The position numbers were made by a program, and so were the translations under genes. The notes under the pieces were generated by a model that had not been told where the DNA came from, searched no databases, and worked only from the letters and a program-made list of their open reading frames with translations. Below are positions 26,169 to 36,922 of a DNA stretch of 42,313 nucleotides, one piece after another (positions within the stretch are counted from its first letter, which is position 1; each line of letters opens with the position of its first letter). The stretch lies in contig CALJJQ010000040.1 of the NCBI GenBank assembly GCA_937973965.1, positions 1 through 42,313 of the forward strand, read 5' to 3'. The DNA comes from an uncultured Calothrix sp. (lineage in GTDB: Bacteria; Cyanobacteriota; Cyanobacteriia; Cyanobacteriales; Nostocaceae).

Positions 26169-28214
26169 CTAAGAGTGACTAGAAGGATTATTTAGATAAG
26201 TATATCTACTTAAACTTTGTTCGTAGGTTTGTAGTAATCGCTGAGATTCTGCGAGGCTGATTTTTTTCTCTTCTAAAGCCTGTTCACAACGCTGACGAAT
26301 ATTTTCCACCATATCCTCGGCATCATATTGTACATAACTTACTACTTCTTGCATGGTGTCACCCTTAACTACATGTTCTATTTGATACCCTTTGGGTGTT
26401 AATTGGATATGGACAGCATTGGTGTCACCAAAAAGGTTGTGGAGATTACCCATAATTTCCTGGTAAGCTCCGTTAAGAAACATACCCAGGTAGTAGGGTT
26501 CACCGGGTTTGAATTTGTGGAGTTCAAGGACGGATTTAACATCCCGCAGGTCAATAAATCGGTCAATTTTGCCGTCGCTATCGCAGGTTAAATCAGCGAG
26601 GATACCCCGTTGAGTTGGTTCTTCGCCCAGACGATGGATGGGCATAATCGGGAATAATTGATCAATTGCCCAACAATCGGGGGCCGATTGAAATACGGAG
26701 AGGTTGATGTAATAAATCGAAGCCATGATTTTTTCCAGGTCTTCGAGGTCATCCGGTACGTAGTCGATTTGGGGTATCAAACTGAGGATTTTATGACAAC
26801 AAGCCCAGTACAAGCGTTCGGCTTTTGCCCGTTCGGTGATGCTGAGGATACCTAAATTAAACCTGCTAATGGCTTCCTCTTTGAATTGGGTTGCATCGTG
26901 GTAGAGTTCTTGGAAGTTTTCGCGATTAATTGATTGGTAGGTTTCCCAGAGGTAATGAATCACCTGGGTATCACTTTCGACGGGAGCTTCCGGAGACTCA
27001 AAGGGAATTTCGCTGGTACTGAGAACGTCAAAAATCAGTACGGATTGGTGGGAAGCGATCGCACGTCCACTTTCACTGATGAGGGTGGGTACGGGAATAT
27101 TGCGTTCGGTGCAGGTGTCTCGCAATTCTGCCACAATATCATTGGCGTAGTTTTGCATGTTGTAATTTTTGGATGCGTAGAAATTGGTTTGGGAACCGTC
27201 ATAATCGACACCTAGACCACCCCCCACATCCAGGTATTTCATGTTGGCACCTAATAGGGCTAACTCGACGTAAATCCTGCTTGCTTCTCTAATTGCTTCC
27301 TTAATGACGCTGATGGCGGAAATTTGTGAGCCAATGTGGAAGTGTAATAATTGTAATGAATCGAGTAAATTTGCTTGGCGTAACCGATCGACAACAGTGA
27401 TAATTTCCGGAATTGTTAAGCCAAACTTGGCGCGATCGCCGGTTGAGGTTCCCCAGCGTCCCACTCCTTGGGTACTGAGTTTTGCGCGCACACCGAGGAC
27501 AGGTTTGATTCCCAGTTGCTGACTCAGGGAAATTGCCAATTCCAATTCTTCGATTTGCTCCAGGACGATGATGGGTGTTTGTCCCAACTTGGACGCAAGC
27601 ATGGCTGTTTCGATGTACTCACGGTCTTTATAGCCATTGCATATGAGTAAAGCTCCTGGAGTATTTAGTAAAGCCAGAGCAATCATTAATTCCGGTTTTG
27701 AACCAGCTTCCAAACCGAATTGGTGAGGTTTACCAAACTTGACCAAATCCTCAATTAAATGGCGTTGTTGATTGCATTTTACCGGAAATACACCCCGATA
27801 CTCCCCAGGGTAATTATAACGAGCAATCGCTTTGGCAAAGCAGGCATTCAAACGTTCAATGCGGTCTTCGAGAATATCTGAGAACCGAATTAACAACGGT
27901 AAACCCAAATTTCTCAACTTTAAAGCATTAACCAACTCAAACAAATCCAAAGAACCACCGCGATCGCCTTTGGGGGAAACCGTCACATGACCCGCAGCAT
28001 TAATCGAGAAATAGGGATGTCCCCATCCATCAATTCGATACAGTTCCTCACTTTTTTCAATTGTCCAGGAACGAGGTAATGTATCGATAGCACTCACCGT
28101 TTCTTTGGTTTTGGCTAATGCATGGTCGTTCTGGGAACGACGCTGAATTTTGCCATTGGTGGCTGTATTGACCTCTTTTTCTGATTCCGATGCAGCAGTT
28201 GACTCAACACCCAT
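26169..28214 (-). CDS. speA: Biosynthetic arginine decarboxylase
   Basis: From the ATG at 28214 the protein is 681 residues; a GTG at 28238 is an alternative. After a variable N-terminal 45 residues it matches SpeA: WTIEKSEELYRIDGWG, GVFPVKCNQQ with the PLP-binding Lys (about 146), FGLEAGSKPEL, FHIGSQI, YLDVGGGLGVDYDGS and SESGRAIASH. The length is typical of the large PLP-dependent fold-III arginine decarboxylases. It converts arginine to agmatine, the first step of polyamine synthesis in cyanobacteria. The gene is single and ends 87 bases from the convergent ABC ATPase gene. Confidence 0.97.
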   Translation of the reverse strand: MGVESTAASESEKEVNTATNGKIQRRSQNDHALAKTKETVSAIDTLPRSWTIEKSEELYRIDGWGHPYFSINAAGHVTVSPKGDRGGSLDLFELVNALKLRNLGLPLLIRFSDILEDRIERLNACFAKAIARYNYPGEYRGVFPVKCNQQRHLIEDLVKFGKPHQFGLEAGSKPELMIALALLNTPGALLICNGYKDREYIETAMLASKLGQTPIIVLEQIEELELAISLSQQLGIKPVLGVRAKLSTQGVGRWGTSTGDRAKFGLTIPEIITVVDRLRQANLLDSLQLLHFHIGSQISAISVIKEAIREASRIYVELALLGANMKYLDVGGGLGVDYDGSQTNFYASKNYNMQNYANDIVAELRDTCTERNIPVPTLISESGRAIASHQSVLIFDVLSTSEIPFESPEAPVESDTQVIHYLWETYQSINRENFQELYHDATQFKEEAISRFNLGILSITERAKAERLYWACCHKILSLIPQIDYVPDDLEDLEKIMASIYYINLSVFQSAPDCWAIDQLFPIMPIHRLGEEPTQRGILADLTCDSDGKIDRFIDLRDVKSVLELHKFKPGEPYYLGMFLNGAYQEIMGNLHNLFGDTNAVHIQLTPKGYQIEHVVKGDTMQEVVSYVQYDAEDMVENIRQRCEQALEEKKISLAESQRLLQTYEQSLSRYTYLNNPSSHS

Positions 28215-28291
28215 TTGTCGCTTAACCTTTGTTTTCACCCACGAATATCCAGTTTAGCTTGAAAACAGGGGATAGGGTAATAAGCTAAAAA

Positions 28292-29422
<1,131 letters not shown>

Positions 29423-29641
29423 TCAATTGGGAATTTCCGATTTGCGATTTCAGATTAGCTATTATACTTTATACGGTGAATAAGTGAGCTTTTTGAGATG
29501 GTTAATGCTTGAAGGTCAGTACCCTGATTTCTCATCAACCCCTAAAACTTTCAGAGAGTAGGAAACTGGGAGTAGGGAGTAGTACGAAAATCAACCCATT
29601 ATTCTCAGTTGATCATCCCCCTTGGGCGAATTCCAGGAACA

Positions 29642-30094
29642 TCAAAATGGTTCAGATGTATCATCGTCAAATTCCGCATCCCATTTTGCCGATAAAACCT
29701 GCTCCATCATGGCTTCAATTGCGGTGACGGTCATGGTGCGATCGCGTCGTTCTTGGATGGGTGTTGTTTGGGGAATAAGACGTAGACACCACCCTTCTTG
29801 GATTAAATCAAAATAGGTTTCGTTTTCCGGTGATTGTTTAAGTTCCAGGTAATCAAAACTATTAACGTTTAAATATAAAGCTTGATTCGCAACCAGTGTG
29901 GAACGCTGCGGACTGGAAAAAACTTCTAATACATCTCCTTCCCCTTGACTATGCAGTTCTCCATCACGAGTGTAGGTATAATGCACACGTCCTAAATCGG
30001 ATAGCAATCGGCGCATATCCAGTTTATTAACAACAACACCTGTATTAATAATACATGGGGCTGGTATGTGGGTTTCAGGTAGATGGTGAGTCAT
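29642..30094 (-). CDS. Conserved-looking protein of unknown function
   Basis: This 150-residue acidic soluble protein has no signal peptide, membrane segment or recognised domain. It opens with a Pro/His-rich stretch and continues with alternating strand-like segments (LGRVHYTYTRDGELHSQGEG, STLVANQALYLNVNSFDYLEL, YFDLIQEGWCLRLIP). The end is acidic (EFDDDTSEPF). Codon use and composition look like those of neighbouring real genes, and the frame has a normal ATG. It is a single leftward gene with no helpful neighbours. Confidence 0.7.
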   Translation of the reverse strand: MTHHLPETHIPAPCIINTGVVVNKLDMRRLLSDLGRVHYTYTRDGELHSQGEGDVLEVFSSPQRSTLVANQALYLNVNSFDYLELKQSPENETYFDLIQEGWCLRLIPQTTPIQERRDRTMTVTAIEAMMEQVLSAKWDAEFDDDTSEPF

Positions 30095-30640
30095 AATCTA
30101 GAACTTCAAGGTTTGTTGCAAACAATAAATTGAGGATTATTTTGAATTAAAACCGATACTTTACTTTTTCTTTCAAAATATCAATACAAATGTATAGGTT
30201 CACTTTGCTAACTTGAGTTAGCGGCAAATTCTCCTGTCAATACAAATGATTTCAGCGCTGCTGGAAGGTCTTCACCAGCTTTTTTGAGTATTTTTCGCAT
30301 ATCTTGAATAGACACCCAATTAATTATAGTTAATAACGGATGCGAATAAATAATTTTTTGAATACCCAAAAACAATTTTTGACTTAAATTGACAATATTT
30401 GAATTTTTTCATACACCTATACAAATGGAAGTAGTAATTCCTGTTTTTGGAGTTGCAAAGTGTTGATTTATACTTTGTTTTTGTAAATGCTATTATCAGG
30501 ATAACAAAAAACGCTACCGTCGCAGCCAATTAGAATTAATCTTGTTTAAACCTTTAAAAAGATTGCCGTAGTTCTGCGGATGATGATAAGTTAACTGAAT
30601 ATTAATAAAGCTATGTAAATAATTAGTAAGTGAAATTAGG
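30095..30640. other. AT-rich spacer with a hairpin and decayed-looking frame
   Basis: No supported gene lies in these 546 bases. GCTGG (30260-30264) and CCAGC (30275-30279) followed by six T form a weak terminator-like hairpin on the plus strand, with no gene before it. On the minus strand the region around 30208-30310 stays open and ends at TAG, with residues such as DMRKILKKAGEDLPAALKSF, but it has no credible start. No cobalamin riboswitch was recognised upstream of cobS. Confidence 0.35.
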
Positions 30641-31417
30641 ATGAAAACTGTCTGGCAATGGTGGTACAAATTGGTTGCGGGTTTGTATGCTAGTCTCTGT
30701 TTTTACACTTCCTTGCCATTACCATACTTGCCCCATCTTGATTTTCAATTTGTATCCAGGTTTGCACCCTTTGTGGGATTACTGATTGGCTTGATTTTAA
30801 GTACTACGGATAGCTTACTGGGATTATTAAACGTATCAAATATCACAAAAAATGCCATAATTGTGGTGATTTGGCTAGGAATAACTGGGGGTTTACACTT
30901 AGATGGGGCGATGGATACAGCCGATGGATTGGCGGTGACAAATCCGGAACGTCGTTTAGAAGTGATGGCTGATAGTGCAACGGGAGCATTTGGAGCAATG
31001 GTGGCGATCGCTATCCTTTTGTTAAAAACTGTGTCCCTCAGTGAAATTTCGGAATATCGGGGATTTATTTTAATGGCAGTGTGTGGATGGAGTCGGTGGG
31101 GACAGGTGTGGGCGATTTGGCGGTATCCTTATCTGAAACCCACGGGAAAAGGAGCTTTTCACAAACAAGCCATTGATTCTGCTTGGTGGTTACTACCGGG
31201 TTTTTTAGTGTTAATTGTCATGAGTATGATGAATTACCTACTGAATCCCAGCAGTCAAATCATCAGTTTCGTAACCCTAATTTTGGGGATAGCGATCGCA
31301 TTTATCACTGGAGCATGGTTTAACTACAAGCTCCAAGGACACACGGGAGACACCTATGGAGCAGTAGTTGAGTGGACAGAAACCCTGATGTTGTGTGGAT
31401 TAACAACATTAACTTGA
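30641..31417 (+). CDS. cobS: Cobalamin synthase (adenosylcobinamide-GDP ribazoletransferase)
   Basis: This 258-residue integral membrane protein has the CobS family pattern: [10 protein letters not shown] near the start, [28 protein letters not shown] with the acidic metal-binding residues at about 87-101, [15 protein letters not shown] and [15 protein letters not shown] near the end. It joins adenosylcobinamide-GDP to alpha-ribazole, the late step of cobalamin synthesis, at the plasma membrane. cobQ lies 1.4 kb away on the other strand, so the pathway genes are close but not one operon. Confidence 0.95.
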   Translation: MKTVWQWWYKLVAGLYASLCFYTSLPLPYLPHLDFQFVSRFAPFVGLLIGLILSTTDSLLGLLNVSNITKNAIIVVIWLGITGGLHLDGAMDTADGLAVTNPERRLEVMADSATGAFGAMVAIAILLLKTVSLSEISEYRGFILMAVCGWSRWGQVWAIWRYPYLKPTGKGAFHKQAIDSAWWLLPGFLVLIVMSMMNYLLNPSSQIISFVTLILGIAIAFITGAWFNYKLQGHTGDTYGAVVEWTETLMLCGLTTLT

Positions 31418-31446
31418 CCAGAGCAATATCTCCTGTATTCTATCTC

Positions 31447-31911
31447 CTACTTAACAGGTTGTAACCTTGTCACCCTCAATTTAAACTTACCGACTCCCGT
31501 TTCCCCGAAGGAGCGAACACGGACTACGTAGGTTCCCGTTTCGGTAATCCGTGTAAACAACAGGGAATTACTAGTACCATCCGGACCATCATCATTTTCA
31601 GCCACCGTAGTCCCGTTAGGTCCAAGCAAGGTAATAATTGTGTCAAAGCTATCGGAAGAAAGGTCAATCGCTAAATTATCGCCTTTGTTGAGTTTGACTA
31701 GATAATCCCGTGCAAAACCTCCCTGTCCGGTGGGGATATCCTTATCAGACAAAAAATCATCGACTTCGTTGTTGGTGGAGGGTAATGGTAAAGGGTTATA
31801 CAGTTTATTTACTTGTGCCCAACTTACAGGTAAAGCTATATTTAAAACAAATAAGGTTACGGGTATAAATGTAATTTTTTTCAATCCCACCAGCAAATTC
31901 CTAATTCTCAT
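31447..31911 (-). CDS. Secreted PPC-domain protein
   Basis: With the ATG at 31911 the protein is 154 residues; a TTG at 31929 is an alternative. Residues 1-33 are a typical signal peptide: a basic start, a hydrophobic core (FIPVTLFVLNIALPVSWA) and a likely cut after AWA-type residues (SWAQ). The rest is one pre-peptidase C-terminal (PPC) beta-sandwich domain: YLVKLNKGDNLAIDLSSDSF, DTIITLLGPNGTTVAENDDG and GTYVVRVRSFGE. Such domains usually help a secreted enzyme, but here no catalytic part is attached. It lies 50 bases downstream of comF on the same strand. Confidence 0.87.
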   Translation of the reverse strand: MRIRNLLVGLKKITFIPVTLFVLNIALPVSWAQVNKLYNPLPLPSTNNEVDDFLSDKDIPTGQGGFARDYLVKLNKGDNLAIDLSSDSFDTIITLLGPNGTTVAENDDGPDGTSNSLLFTRITETGTYVVRVRSFGETGVGKFKLRVTRLQPVK

Positions 31912-31978
31912 CCAAAAATTATCCCACAAATACAGGTTTGCTGGCTTAATTATAGTTTTATCTCCATCGGCTTGCCCA

Positions 31979-32689
31979 TCAATTCTTCATTAAGGATTCT
32001 GAAGTGGATGTTGCAACTGCAACCACACCCACCACCGGGTGACGATGTTGAACCAGGGTTTCCATTGCCGCAGAAACGGTTGCACCCGTTGTATAAATAT
32101 CATCCACCAGGATAATTGGTCGGGAAGGATAACGTGCGAGAACCGTACCGACTTGAAAAGCAGCAGTTAGATTAGTCAAGCGATCGCGTTCTCCCAGTAA
32201 ATGTTGAGCTTTGGTATCCCGTACCCGGACTAATCCCTGGGGAACTAGTTTCATTTGGGTAATTTGACAAAAACCTTTACCGATGATTTCTGCTTGATTA
32301 AACCCCCGTTCTTTTTGCTTTTGTGCATGTAAGGGAATGGGAATCACAATGTAATTACCCCAGGAACGAGGATGACCTGATTTGCGAAATAAATCCCCAT
32401 ATTCCCACCAGATTTCCCCCAACCAATTTCCCAAAAGTAAACCGATTTCGGGATGATGATGATATTTCATCATTGCGATCGCTCGTTTGAGGGTTCCCCG
32501 GTATCCACCCCACACCAACACCGGGTAGTCAGCTTGACTGCGGATAGTCGGATTTTCCAAACGACAAGCTGCTAAACTGCGAGTGCAATACACACACAAA
32601 CTTGTGGATGTCGTACGTCCACAACTAGGACAATTACTGTCCATAAACAAATTTAAGAAACCTTGCCAACCCTGTTGTAACAATTTCAT
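31979..32689 (-). CDS. comF: ComF-family phosphoribosyltransferase-like protein
   Basis: This 236-residue protein has an N-terminal zinc-ribbon (CPSCG and CVYC, about 20-35) and a C-terminal phosphoribosyltransferase domain with the PRPP-binding motif PIILVDDIYTTGATV at about 188-202. QKQKERGFNQAEIIGKG is also typical of ComF. In naturally transformable bacteria ComF acts in the cytosol during uptake of single-stranded DNA. Its catalytic activity, if any, is not settled. The gene is followed by the PPC-domain gene and preceded by a GTAGAGACG palindrome. Confidence 0.93.
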   Translation of the reverse strand: MKLLQQGWQGFLNLFMDSNCPSCGRTTSTSLCVYCTRSLAACRLENPTIRSQADYPVLVWGGYRGTLKRAIAMMKYHHHPEIGLLLGNWLGEIWWEYGDLFRKSGHPRSWGNYIVIPIPLHAQKQKERGFNQAEIIGKGFCQITQMKLVPQGLVRVRDTKAQHLLGERDRLTNLTAAFQVGTVLARYPSRPIILVDDIYTTGATVSAAMETLVQHRHPVVGVVAVATSTSESLMKN

Positions 32690-32739
32690 CTGAATTAATC
32701 GCCAAACCTCGCTGATAAATAGGGGGACGGATGAATGAC

Positions 32740-32767
32740 GTAGAGACGTAATATATTACGTCTCTAC
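32740..32767. repeat. Perfect 28-bp GTAGAGACG palindrome
   Basis: GTAGAGACGTAATA and its exact reverse complement abut without a loop. A partial second copy (TATTACGTCTCCAC) follows from about 32772. The element lies between the cobQ stop and the comF start. Confidence 0.85.
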
Positions 32768-32799
32768 ATACATATTACGTCTCCACATATATTCTTCCC

Positions 32800-34278
32800 C
32801 TAGGACAAAAATGGCGTTAAATCCAGATGTTTTTCTACTTCTGTCGCTAGGGAATCAAGCATATTTTCACGTTGCTCGCGGTAATTGGCGACACCCGTAG
32901 GTAGGGACTTTAAACCACGCTGTTGACGTAAACGGTTCAACCAAGCCCGTCGCCACGGACCATTATCAAAAATACCGTGTAAATAAGTACCCCATACCGA
33001 CTGACAACTATCCACCAGACCCAAATTTAGATCATCAAATAGGGGTTGATAGGCTTGCGGATCATTAGCAGGAAGTTCAAAGCGCGATCGCCCTTGATGA
33101 ATTTCAAATCCGGTGACGGGTAATCCCATCTGGGGATAATTAGAAGTTACTTGCCGTTGACGGGCAATTTTTTGTCCCGTAATCACCGTTTTTATTGGTA
33201 ATAAATTTAACCCTTGAAATCTGCCAGCCTGTCCTTCCACCCCCTCTGGGTCAGCAATCATTTGCCCCAACATTTGGAAACCGCCACAAATCCCCAGAAC
33301 TGTTCCCCCGGCGGCTGCATACTCTTGAATCGCTTCCGCCATACCGCTTTTTTGTAAAATCAACAGGTCGGGAATAGTCGCCTTGGTTCCTGGTAAAATT
33401 ACAGCGTCGGGGTGCCCTAAATCCTGTTTCGGACTGAGATATTTCACCCCTACACTGAGTTCTGATTCTAAGGGGTCAAAATCAGTAAAATTGGAAATGC
33501 GTGGTAAACGAATCACGGCAATATTAATATCGCTATTAGCCTTATTGGCTTGGCGATCAAGTAAATCTAAGGAGTCCTCCGCCGGGAAAATCTGCTCCAT
33601 ATAGGGAATCACACCCAAAACCGGTATCCCTGTCCGCTCCTCTAACCATTTAATCCCCGGTTCCAACAAAGAACGCTGTCCCCGGAATTTGTTAATCACT
33701 ACACCCTTAATTAAAGCCCGTTCTTCCGGTTCCAGTAATTCCAAAGTCCCCACCACATGGGCAAACGCTCCACCTCGGTCAATATCCACCACCAAAATTG
33801 TGGCCGCGTTCAGGTGCTTTGCCACCCGCATATTCGTTAAATCACGGTGCTTGAGGTTAATTTCTGCCGGACTTCCCGCACCTTCGCAAATCAGCAGATC
33901 AAACTCGGTTTGCAGATGTTGTAAAGATTCTTCAATCGCTCGCCAACCCAACTCAAAATACTGCTCGTAGTAATCCTGGGCACTCACTTTCCCCACCGGA
34001 CGACCCTTAATTATCACTTGGGAAGTCATATCCCCTTGGGGTTTTAGTAAAATTGGATTCATCTCCACCCAGGGAACAACCCCCGCAGCCCAAGCTTGTA
34101 CCGCTTGCGCATAGCCAATTTCTCCCCCATTGGGGGTGACATAGGCATTTAAAGCCATATTTTGCCCTTTAAAAGGAGCAACACGATAACCCCGACGGGA
34201 TAGTATTCTGCAAATAGCTGTTGTGATTAGGGATTTACCTGCGTGGGATGTCGTCCCCACGACCATAATTGCTTTCAT
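32800..34278 (-). CDS. cobQ: Cobyric acid synthase
   Basis: This 492-residue protein is full-length CobQ/CbiP. The N-terminal ATP-binding amidoligase domain has MVVGTTSHAGKSLITTAICR, FKGQNMALNAYVTPNGGEIG and LLICEGAGSPAEINL. The C-terminal glutaminase domain has the nucleophilic Cys in GICGGFQMLG (about 331) and the His in WGTYLHGIFDNG (about 430). It amidates four side chains of adenosylcobyrinic acid a,c-diamide using glutamine. The upstream 614 bases contain only repeats and no recognised riboswitch. Confidence 0.97.
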   Translation of the reverse strand: MKAIMVVGTTSHAGKSLITTAICRILSRRGYRVAPFKGQNMALNAYVTPNGGEIGYAQAVQAWAAGVVPWVEMNPILLKPQGDMTSQVIIKGRPVGKVSAQDYYEQYFELGWRAIEESLQHLQTEFDLLICEGAGSPAEINLKHRDLTNMRVAKHLNAATILVVDIDRGGAFAHVVGTLELLEPEERALIKGVVINKFRGQRSLLEPGIKWLEERTGIPVLGVIPYMEQIFPAEDSLDLLDRQANKANSDINIAVIRLPRISNFTDFDPLESELSVGVKYLSPKQDLGHPDAVILPGTKATIPDLLILQKSGMAEAIQEYAAAGGTVLGICGGFQMLGQMIADPEGVEGQAGRFQGLNLLPIKTVITGQKIARQRQVTSNYPQMGLPVTGFEIHQGRSRFELPANDPQAYQPLFDDLNLGLVDSCQSVWGTYLHGIFDNGPWRRAWLNRLRQQRGLKSLPTGVANYREQRENMLDSLATEVEKHLDLTPFLS

Positions 34279-34892
34279 AGGCTTTTAGAGATTCAAAAAG
34301 TAAGAATTTTTCTAGATATTGTCTTGATATGAACTAATTAACTCGCTCGACCAGTTTGCTAAATCAATCTAATCAATGTTAACGGTATTATTCAAGATTT
34401 CATCAAGCTTCAGTATCCTTCCGTATATTATTGTTCCCTTTTATAGCCAATTATTAACCTAATTGTCTGTAGGGGATTGGTGAATCTCTTAGCCTAGCTT
34501 GTCAATAGGGAGTAGGGAGTGGGGAACAGGGAGTAGGAATCAGCTATTTTCCTGTTTAGTTGTGTCTTAATGACATGGGAGACTAATCTGTGAGTCAGTC
34601 TATACGTACTACTATGCCCAACATATACGCACATAAGTGCTTATGCAAAATTAAATATATATTGTCCGCAGCGTAGTTTACTTTCCGTAGGGTGGAACGT
34701 TAGCAATTCACTTGTGATTTCAGTGTCTCGGAATGTAGAATTAATTCTGCACTGCTACTTATGTGGCTTGTCTGCGAAAGCTGCGTATACTCGCAGGTAA
34801 TCCAAAATCCCTAGACGCGAGCGGACGACCGCAGGGGTGATCCAAAATCCATAGACGCGAAGCGGCTTCTCATAGAGTAATCCAAAATCCAA
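34279..34892. other. Repeat-filled spacer
   Basis: No gene is seen in these 614 bases. A heptamer run (GGGAGTAGGGAGTGGGGAAC) starts at about 34507. Three AATCCAAAATCC units lie between 34798 and 34892, separated by TAGACGCGA(A)GCGG motifs. The palindromes CATAAGTGCTTATG and AGAATTAATTCT also occur near 34632 and 34738. Confidence 0.5.
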
Positions 34893-36074
34893 TTATCTTT
34901 CCAACATTAACAAGTTATTAAATTGCGAGTTGCTGGAGATTTGGATCGGATAGGGTTTGTGGGTGATTTCGCTGCTGTTGGTTAACATTCCTCCCTGACG
35001 TTTACTGTTAACGGCTTGAATTTCGGCAATAATTGCCAGGGCGATCGCATCTGGGTTATCTGCACCAATATCTAAACCAATCGGTGCATGTAAGCGGTCT
35101 AGTTGGGTGGGAGTGGGAATTATGCCACTAGCACAAATTTCGTTGATAATCCGAGTACAACGATGTTTGGCACAGAGTATGCCAATATAGCGTGCATGGG
35201 AAGGCAATAAAAACTTGAGGATTTCTACGTCATCTAAATAATTATGGGTCATGACGACACAAAAACTATTTTCGTTTAGGTTTACTTGCTCTCGAATTCG
35301 ATTCCGGGATGTCAAAATTACCCGATCCACCTTGGCAAAACGATGGGGTGTGGTTTCCTGACTTTGGCTATCAACAATGGCGACTTCCCATTCCAAAGCC
35401 TTGGCAAATTTAGCCACAGGTTCCACATCCCGCCCTGTGCCAAAAATTACTAAATTTAAGGGGGGATGGATAGCTTCAATAAATACATCGATCATCCCTT
35501 TGCCAACTTGATAACGGTAAACGGCTGATTGACGGCTAGATAGAACTGTACGCGCATCGGCTTCAATTCTTTCTGCCAACCCAATATCCTTAATATCAGT
35601 TGTCGCGCTCCCATCTGCACCGATAGTTAAACGGGAACCAACGGTAATATATTCAATGCCATTATTCGTAAATACCGTTGCTAACACACCCCACTGCTTT
35701 GCTCCCCAACATTCGGCAATAAACGTAATCGGATTTAGCCAAGAATCAGCTTTCAGGGGTTCTAACAACACCTGTACCACGCCATCATTGCCAATGCCAA
35801 AGCCACAGGCAATGTCATCCAGGGTATGTATGTCGTAAGCAAAGGTAACGGGTGTATCTGCAAATCTCCATTGCTGGACATGGTGGATAATCTCTGATTC
35901 AATATGTCCCCCACCAATCACACCAGCAACATTTCCGGTCTGTGTTATTAGCATTCTCGCCCCAGGTCGGTAATAAATCGAACCTTGAGTGTTAACAATT
36001 GTTGCGAGAAAACACGATTCGCCTTGAGTTTGCGAACGGGTATATGTATCGATAATTGCGTGAAAGTCGTTCAT
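34893..36074 (-). CDS. XdhC/CoxI-family protein
   Basis: This 393-residue protein has both XdhC parts. The N-terminal XdhC_CoxI domain has FLATIVNTQGSIYYRPGARM and GVIGGGHIESEI. The C-terminal Rossmann domain (about 205-340) has LVIFGTGRDVEPVAKFAKAL, SRNRIREQVNLNENSF, VVMTHNYLDDVEIL and YIGILCAKHRC. XdhC proteins bind molybdenum cofactor, help sulfurate it and insert it into xanthine dehydrogenase-type enzymes. No such enzyme or other molybdenum gene is present in the window, so the partner must be elsewhere. The start is a normal ATG. Confidence 0.9.
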   Translation of the reverse strand: MNDFHAIIDTYTRSQTQGESCFLATIVNTQGSIYYRPGARMLITQTGNVAGVIGGGHIESEIIHHVQQWRFADTPVTFAYDIHTLDDIACGFGIGNDGVVQVLLEPLKADSWLNPITFIAECWGAKQWGVLATVFTNNGIEYITVGSRLTIGADGSATTDIKDIGLAERIEADARTVLSSRQSAVYRYQVGKGMIDVFIEAIHPPLNLVIFGTGRDVEPVAKFAKALEWEVAIVDSQSQETTPHRFAKVDRVILTSRNRIREQVNLNENSFCVVMTHNYLDDVEILKFLLPSHARYIGILCAKHRCTRIINEICASGIIPTPTQLDRLHAPIGLDIGADNPDAIALAIIAEIQAVNSKRQGGMLTNSSEITHKPYPIQISSNSQFNNLLMLER

Positions 36075-36192
36075 GATTTATATTCCGAGCCTGTAGTCCA
36101 GATTACAAGGCTACCCTATCCCCGATCGATCATCCTTTAGGATGATTCTTGATTGAGACTTTGCACCTGGGGTGAGTTAAAAACAAATTGGC

Positions 36193-36365
36193 ATTGTTGA
36201 ATTCAGGCATGAATTGTAAACGCTTTCTGTACCCGTATTCCTCAGAGGATGTTTATCAAGTATTACTTATCACTATTTTGACTACCGTCCTGACTCTGGA
36301 CATGGGGTTATAAAGCTGATTTTTCCTTCGAGAGTACAGACGCGACATGTCGCGTCTCTTCCCAT
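36193..36365. repeat. Composite repeat related to 11832-11960
   Basis: The 483-base spacer 36075-36557 holds ATTGTTGAATTCAGGCATGA from about 36194, which matches the left end of the element at 11832. It also holds a palindrome, AGACGCGACATGTCGCGTCT, at 36338-36357. The right terminal repeat is weak or missing. The remaining bases up to psaE show no other feature than its ribosome site. Confidence 0.45.
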
Positions 36366-36557
36366 TTCCAAAAACGATAATTCAAATATTAAATCACAAG
36401 CCAAAGCGATCGCCTATCTTCTAATCCTTAGCAACTCCATCTACCAACTTTCCAGATAAATAACTTAACAAATCACCAAAGAAAGCTCCGAAGATATTAG
36501 AGTGAAATAAATCAGCCGTACATTTTGGCAATATTATAACCAAAAGGGAAGAAACTC

Positions 36558-36767
36558 ATGGTTCAACGTGGTTCTAAAGTACGTATTCTTCGTCCTGAGT
36601 CCTACTGGTATCAAGACGTGGGAACAGTCGCATCCATCGATCAAAGCGGGATTAAATATCCTGTGATTGTTCGCTTTGATAAAGTGAACTACTCTGGTAT
36701 CAACACCAATAACTTTGCTCAAGACGAGTTAATCGAGATTGAAGCACCTAAAGCTAAAGCTAAATAA
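36558..36767 (+). CDS. psaE: Photosystem I subunit IV
   Basis: This 69-residue protein is PsaE along its full length: [57 protein letters not shown], and a short Ala/Lys tail. It is a small SH3-like stromal subunit of photosystem I that helps ferredoxin docking and cyclic electron flow. A Shine-Dalgarno sequence (AGGGAAG) precedes the ATG. It is a single short transcript unit, followed by a hairpin and then mutM, an arrangement found in other cyanobacteria. Confidence 0.98.
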   Translation: MVQRGSKVRILRPESYWYQDVGTVASIDQSGIKYPVIVRFDKVNYSGINTNNFAQDELIEIEAPKAKAK

Positions 36768-36789
36768 GCTGAAGCAATCAGCCGGAATC

Positions 36790-36822
36790 AAAGGCGATTA
36801 GATATTCAAAAATCCGCCTTTT
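36790..36822 (+). terminator. Probable psaE terminator
   Basis: AAAGGCG (36790-36796) pairs with CGCCTTT (36815-36821) across an 18-base loop, with only a short T-run. It lies 23 bases after the psaE stop, so it is a plausible but weak terminator. Confidence 0.45.
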
Positions 36823-36922
36823 GCGGTAGTGTGGAGATAGGGCTAAGGAAAAACGATGTTTTTTCTTACTCCTATCTCCAATTTTTTGTGCATCTATCAA
36901 TAGATATATTATTGTGTAACCA

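Noticed and set aside
30208-30310. Minus-strand frame with DMRKILKKAGEDLPAALKSF
   Set aside because: It looks protein-like for about 35 residues but has no credible start upstream; it could be a gene remnant, and the evidence is too thin.
30320-30529. Leftward 69-codon frame before cobS
   Set aside because: It is AT-rich, Lys/Asn/Phe-biased and has no domain; it is most likely chance.
34279-34892. Cobalamin riboswitch upstream of cobQ
   Set aside because: No B12-box-like sequence was found on the gene strand; the same is true of the region before cobS.
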